The translations under genes and the position numbers were made by a program. From NCBI GenBank assembly GCA_002336895.1, contig DDFC01000039.1, positions 87,869-151,868 on the forward strand: a DNA stretch of 64,000 nt. The letters run 5' to 3'. This document shows, piece by piece, positions 62,288 to 64,000 of the stretch. Each line of letters begins with the position of its first letter. Positions within the stretch are counted from its first letter, which is position 1. The notes below the pieces were generated by a model. The model made no database searches, was not told the origin of the DNA, and worked only from the letters and a program-made list of their open reading frames with translations. Source of the DNA: Verrucomicrobiaceae bacterium UBA1938 (GTDB lineage Bacteria > Verrucomicrobiota > Verrucomicrobiia > Verrucomicrobiales > Verrucomicrobiaceae).

Positions 62288-62704
62288 GTGCCCAGCTACG
62301 ATCCCAGCCACGACCACCTCCTGCTCTTTGACGGCGCCTGCCATCTCTGCGACGCCAGCGTGCACTTCATCGTGCGGCATGATCCTGCGGGCCGCATCAA
62401 GTTTGCCCCCATCCAGAGCACGCTGGGTCGCAGGCTCTATGCGCAGCACGGGCTGGACCCAAACAGCCCCAGCAGCATGCTTTTCATCACCCCCCGGGGA
62501 GCCTTCAAGGAAAGCGATGCCGCGCTCGAGATCGCCCGCACACTAGGCGGCGCATGGCAGCTCGCGCTCGCCTTCAAACCTTTGCCGCACTTTCTGCGGG
62601 ATGCCGCGTATGGAATCATCGCCCGCAACCGCTACCGCTGGTTCGGAAAACACGACACCTGCATGCTGCCCACGCCCGAGCTGAAGGCACGCATGCTGGA
62701 ATAG
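62288..62704 (+). CDS. DCC-family thiol-disulfide oxidoreductase-like protein (DUF393/YuxK)
   Basis: A 138-residue DUF393 protein. The motif FDGACHLCDASVHFI has the DxxCxxC form near the N-terminus, and later FAPIQSTLGRRL is family-typical. The start is GTG 62288, two nucleotides after the previous stop. It may act in thiol redox, but no substrate is known. Confidence 0.93.
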   Translation: MPSYDPSHDHLLLFDGACHLCDASVHFIVRHDPAGRIKFAPIQSTLGRRLYAQHGLDPNSPSSMLFITPRGAFKESDAALEIARTLGGAWQLALAFKPLPHFLRDAAYGIIARNRYRWFGKHDTCMLPTPELKARMLE

Positions 62705-62734
62705 CACGCTCAGCCGCCCACACGCGGCCCCGCA

Positions 62735-63637
62735 TCACATAAACTTCTTCACGCGGTCGTGCACATCCGCCTCCAGCCGCTTCACATAGTTCACCGAGTA
62801 CTCGATCGGGCACAGGCTGTCGTCCTGCGTCAGCGGCGTCAGATCCATCGCAAAGGTGAGCAGGCTCGTCTTGTCCGTCGTGTGGGAGTCAAAGTAGGTC
62901 GCATTCGCGTGGCGCAGGCCTTCCTCCGCCAGGTCATAGCGCTTCCCTCCGCTGATCTGCGAATCAAACACTCCCAGCAGCGGGCGCAGCATGTGCGGGT
63001 GCTTGTCCACCCACAGCATCACCTTGTCGTCGTGCAGCAGCCAGTCCAGCTTGCGCCACACCTCGCAGCCATAGACCTTCTGCGGGCGCATCTCCGGCGG
63101 CAGCTCGCGGATCGCCTCCAGGCAGCGTAGAAACGTCGCCACATGCGTGTCATGCCTGTCGCACGGGTTGTGGAGGTACAGGATCTTCGGCTGCGCATGC
63201 TCCAGGATGAATTTCAAATCCGCCACCGCCGGCGCATGCCGCGGCTTCTTGATCTCATCGCTCGGGTAGCCCAGCTGCACCATGATGCTGTACTCGCCCA
63301 CATACGCCGCCTTGCGCTGCTCGATCAGGCGCACCTTCTGCATCTCCTCGTCCGTGTAGCTCTCATACGGCCCCTTGCGCGGGCTGCCCGCACCATCCGT
63401 CACCACCACGCCGCCAAACCACTGGCCCTTGTCGTGAAAGCACTCGGTGATGCCATGATACGCGGCGATTTCCAGGTCATCCTGGTGGGATACAATGCCC
63501 AGATGCGTGACGCGCCGCAGCGCGGTCCACGGTTCAGTTTCGTCTGGAATGTAAAGATCGTGTTTGGGATGTCGAAATTGCACGGGATTGTGACCATGCA
63601 CCGCATGACGGGCAGTGCCAAGCGCATTCCCATTCAC
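62735..63637 (-). CDS. PIG-L-family deacetylase
   Basis: A 300-residue LmbE/PIG-L protein that removes N-acetyl groups from sugars. The Zn ligands lie in GIVSHQDDLEIAAYHG, a variant of the PHPDDxE motif with Gln before DD, and HNPCDRHDTHVA supplies the other His. I list the GTG at 63637, but GTG 63601 or 63583 are equally good starts. It is convergent with the DCC gene and divergent from the gene at the window end. Confidence 0.88.
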   Translation of the reverse strand: MNGNALGTARHAVHGHNPVQFRHPKHDLYIPDETEPWTALRRVTHLGIVSHQDDLEIAAYHGITECFHDKGQWFGGVVVTDGAGSPRKGPYESYTDEEMQKVRLIEQRKAAYVGEYSIMVQLGYPSDEIKKPRHAPAVADLKFILEHAQPKILYLHNPCDRHDTHVATFLRCLEAIRELPPEMRPQKVYGCEVWRKLDWLLHDDKVMLWVDKHPHMLRPLLGVFDSQISGGKRYDLAEEGLRHANATYFDSHTTDKTSLLTFAMDLTPLTQDDSLCPIEYSVNYVKRLEADVHDRVKKFM

Positions 63638-63719
63638 CCCTCCCTAACGTCTGGACAAAGCCCGCCGCCACGCCATGATCGGCACCCCGTCTAATACCAA
63701 CCCAGCCGCTCCCCTGCCC

Positions 63720-64000
63720 ATGAGCTTCACCGCCCAAATTTCCGAAGACCTCAAAAACGCCATGCGTGCCAAGGACGCCGTGGCCCTCAATGTCATCCGC
63801 AACCTGAAGTCCGCACTCAAATACGCCGCCATCGAAAAACTCGGCGCCGACGGCGAGCTGGGCGATACCGATGCCCTCGCCGTCGTCCGCAAGGAGATCA
63901 AAAAGCTCCAGGATAGCGTGGACGGCGCCGAAAAAGCCGGACGCCCCGAAGCCGTCGCCGCCGCCAAGGCCGAGATCGCCGTGCTTGAGAAATACCTCCC
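63720..64000 (+). CDS. GatB/YqeY-domain protein, 5' part
   Basis: The first ~93 codons of a YqeY-like protein, cut by the window end. Residues SEDLKNAMRAKDAVALNVIR and the later AEIAVLEKYLP are family-typical. YqeY shares the tRNA-binding domain of the GatB amidotransferase subunit, but its role is unclear. The start is ATG 63720; an in-frame ATG at 63675 is possible. Confidence 0.9.
   Translation, partial: MSFTAQISEDLKNAMRAKDAVALNVIRNLKSALKYAAIEKLGADGELGDTDALAVVRKEIKKLQDSVDGAEKAGRPEAVAAAKAEIAVLEKYL

Overview
The window is GC-rich, densely coded bacterial chromosome. The gene families point to the Planctomycetes-Verrucomicrobia group, most likely a Verrucomicrobiaceae member such as a Prosthecobacter or Verrucomicrobium relative. 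The main clues are a PSD1 cytochrome protein with tandem DUF1501 twin-arginine proteins and a Tat-exported Gfo/Idh oxidoreductase, MoxR/DUF58/VWA membrane clusters, a DUF1361 protein and a Lys/Ala/Pro-rich histone-H1-like tail. No rRNA gene is present, so this placement is an inference from gene content. No transposase, phage gene, CRISPR array or replication origin was recognised.

Layout. 1-3000: the end of a tRNA-Thr, a membrane protein, a KAP-tailed PHP phosphoesterase and ispF. 3160-11450: a long plus-strand MoxR-DUF58-VWA operon (aerotolerance/Bat-like) interrupted by a Uma2-type nuclease gene and a DUF433/DUF5615 toxin-antitoxin pair, ending in a YggU-like gene. 11430-18920: mixed genes including a Tm-1-like protein, an AbiEii-like nucleotidyltransferase pair and purL. 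18930-26110: a minus-strand block holding a TMTC-like TPR membrane protein and a six-gene operon (DegT aminotransferase, methyltransferase, glycosyltransferase, FdtA-like isomerase, histidine kinase, LuxR-type regulator). 26220-33180: a second MoxR/DUF58 cluster of the RDD-SpoIIM-DUF4129-DUF4350 type. 33290-35950: a membrane protein, hemW and a squalene/phytoene synthase. 35960-42520: a complete RND efflux pump with its TetR regulator. 42650-45890: an AbrB-Doc toxin-antitoxin pair, an NtrC-family regulator and a J-domain-like/RDD fusion. 46050-47140: queC-queF. 47320-56640: an IclR regulator, a PSD1 protein, an S23 four-helix-bundle gene, two DUF1501 proteins and a Gfo/Idh oxidoreductase, probably a substrate-inducible catabolic locus. 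56860-64000: mogA/moaB, a tail-specific protease, an MBL hydrolase, rlmN, DUF1361, a DCC protein, a PIG-L deacetylase and the start of a YqeY-like gene.

The most unusual signals lie between genes. Four short arrays with an exact or near-exact 7-bp period sit just upstream of start codons. Two of them carry the same heptamer (GTTCTCT) in opposite orientations and bracket the S23 four-helix-bundle gene, which itself splits what would otherwise be a PSD1-DUF1501 operon. This looks like a small insertable unit resembling the intervening sequences that carry the same protein family in some 23S rRNA genes. A second, unrelated repeat family (hairpins with GCGCCGG or GCTCCAG stems) has three copies on the two sides of the Gfo/Idh gene. 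Two promoters look leaderless (the sugar/two-component operon and the AbrB-Doc pair), and the first carries a perfect 14-bp palindrome between its -35 and -10 elements.
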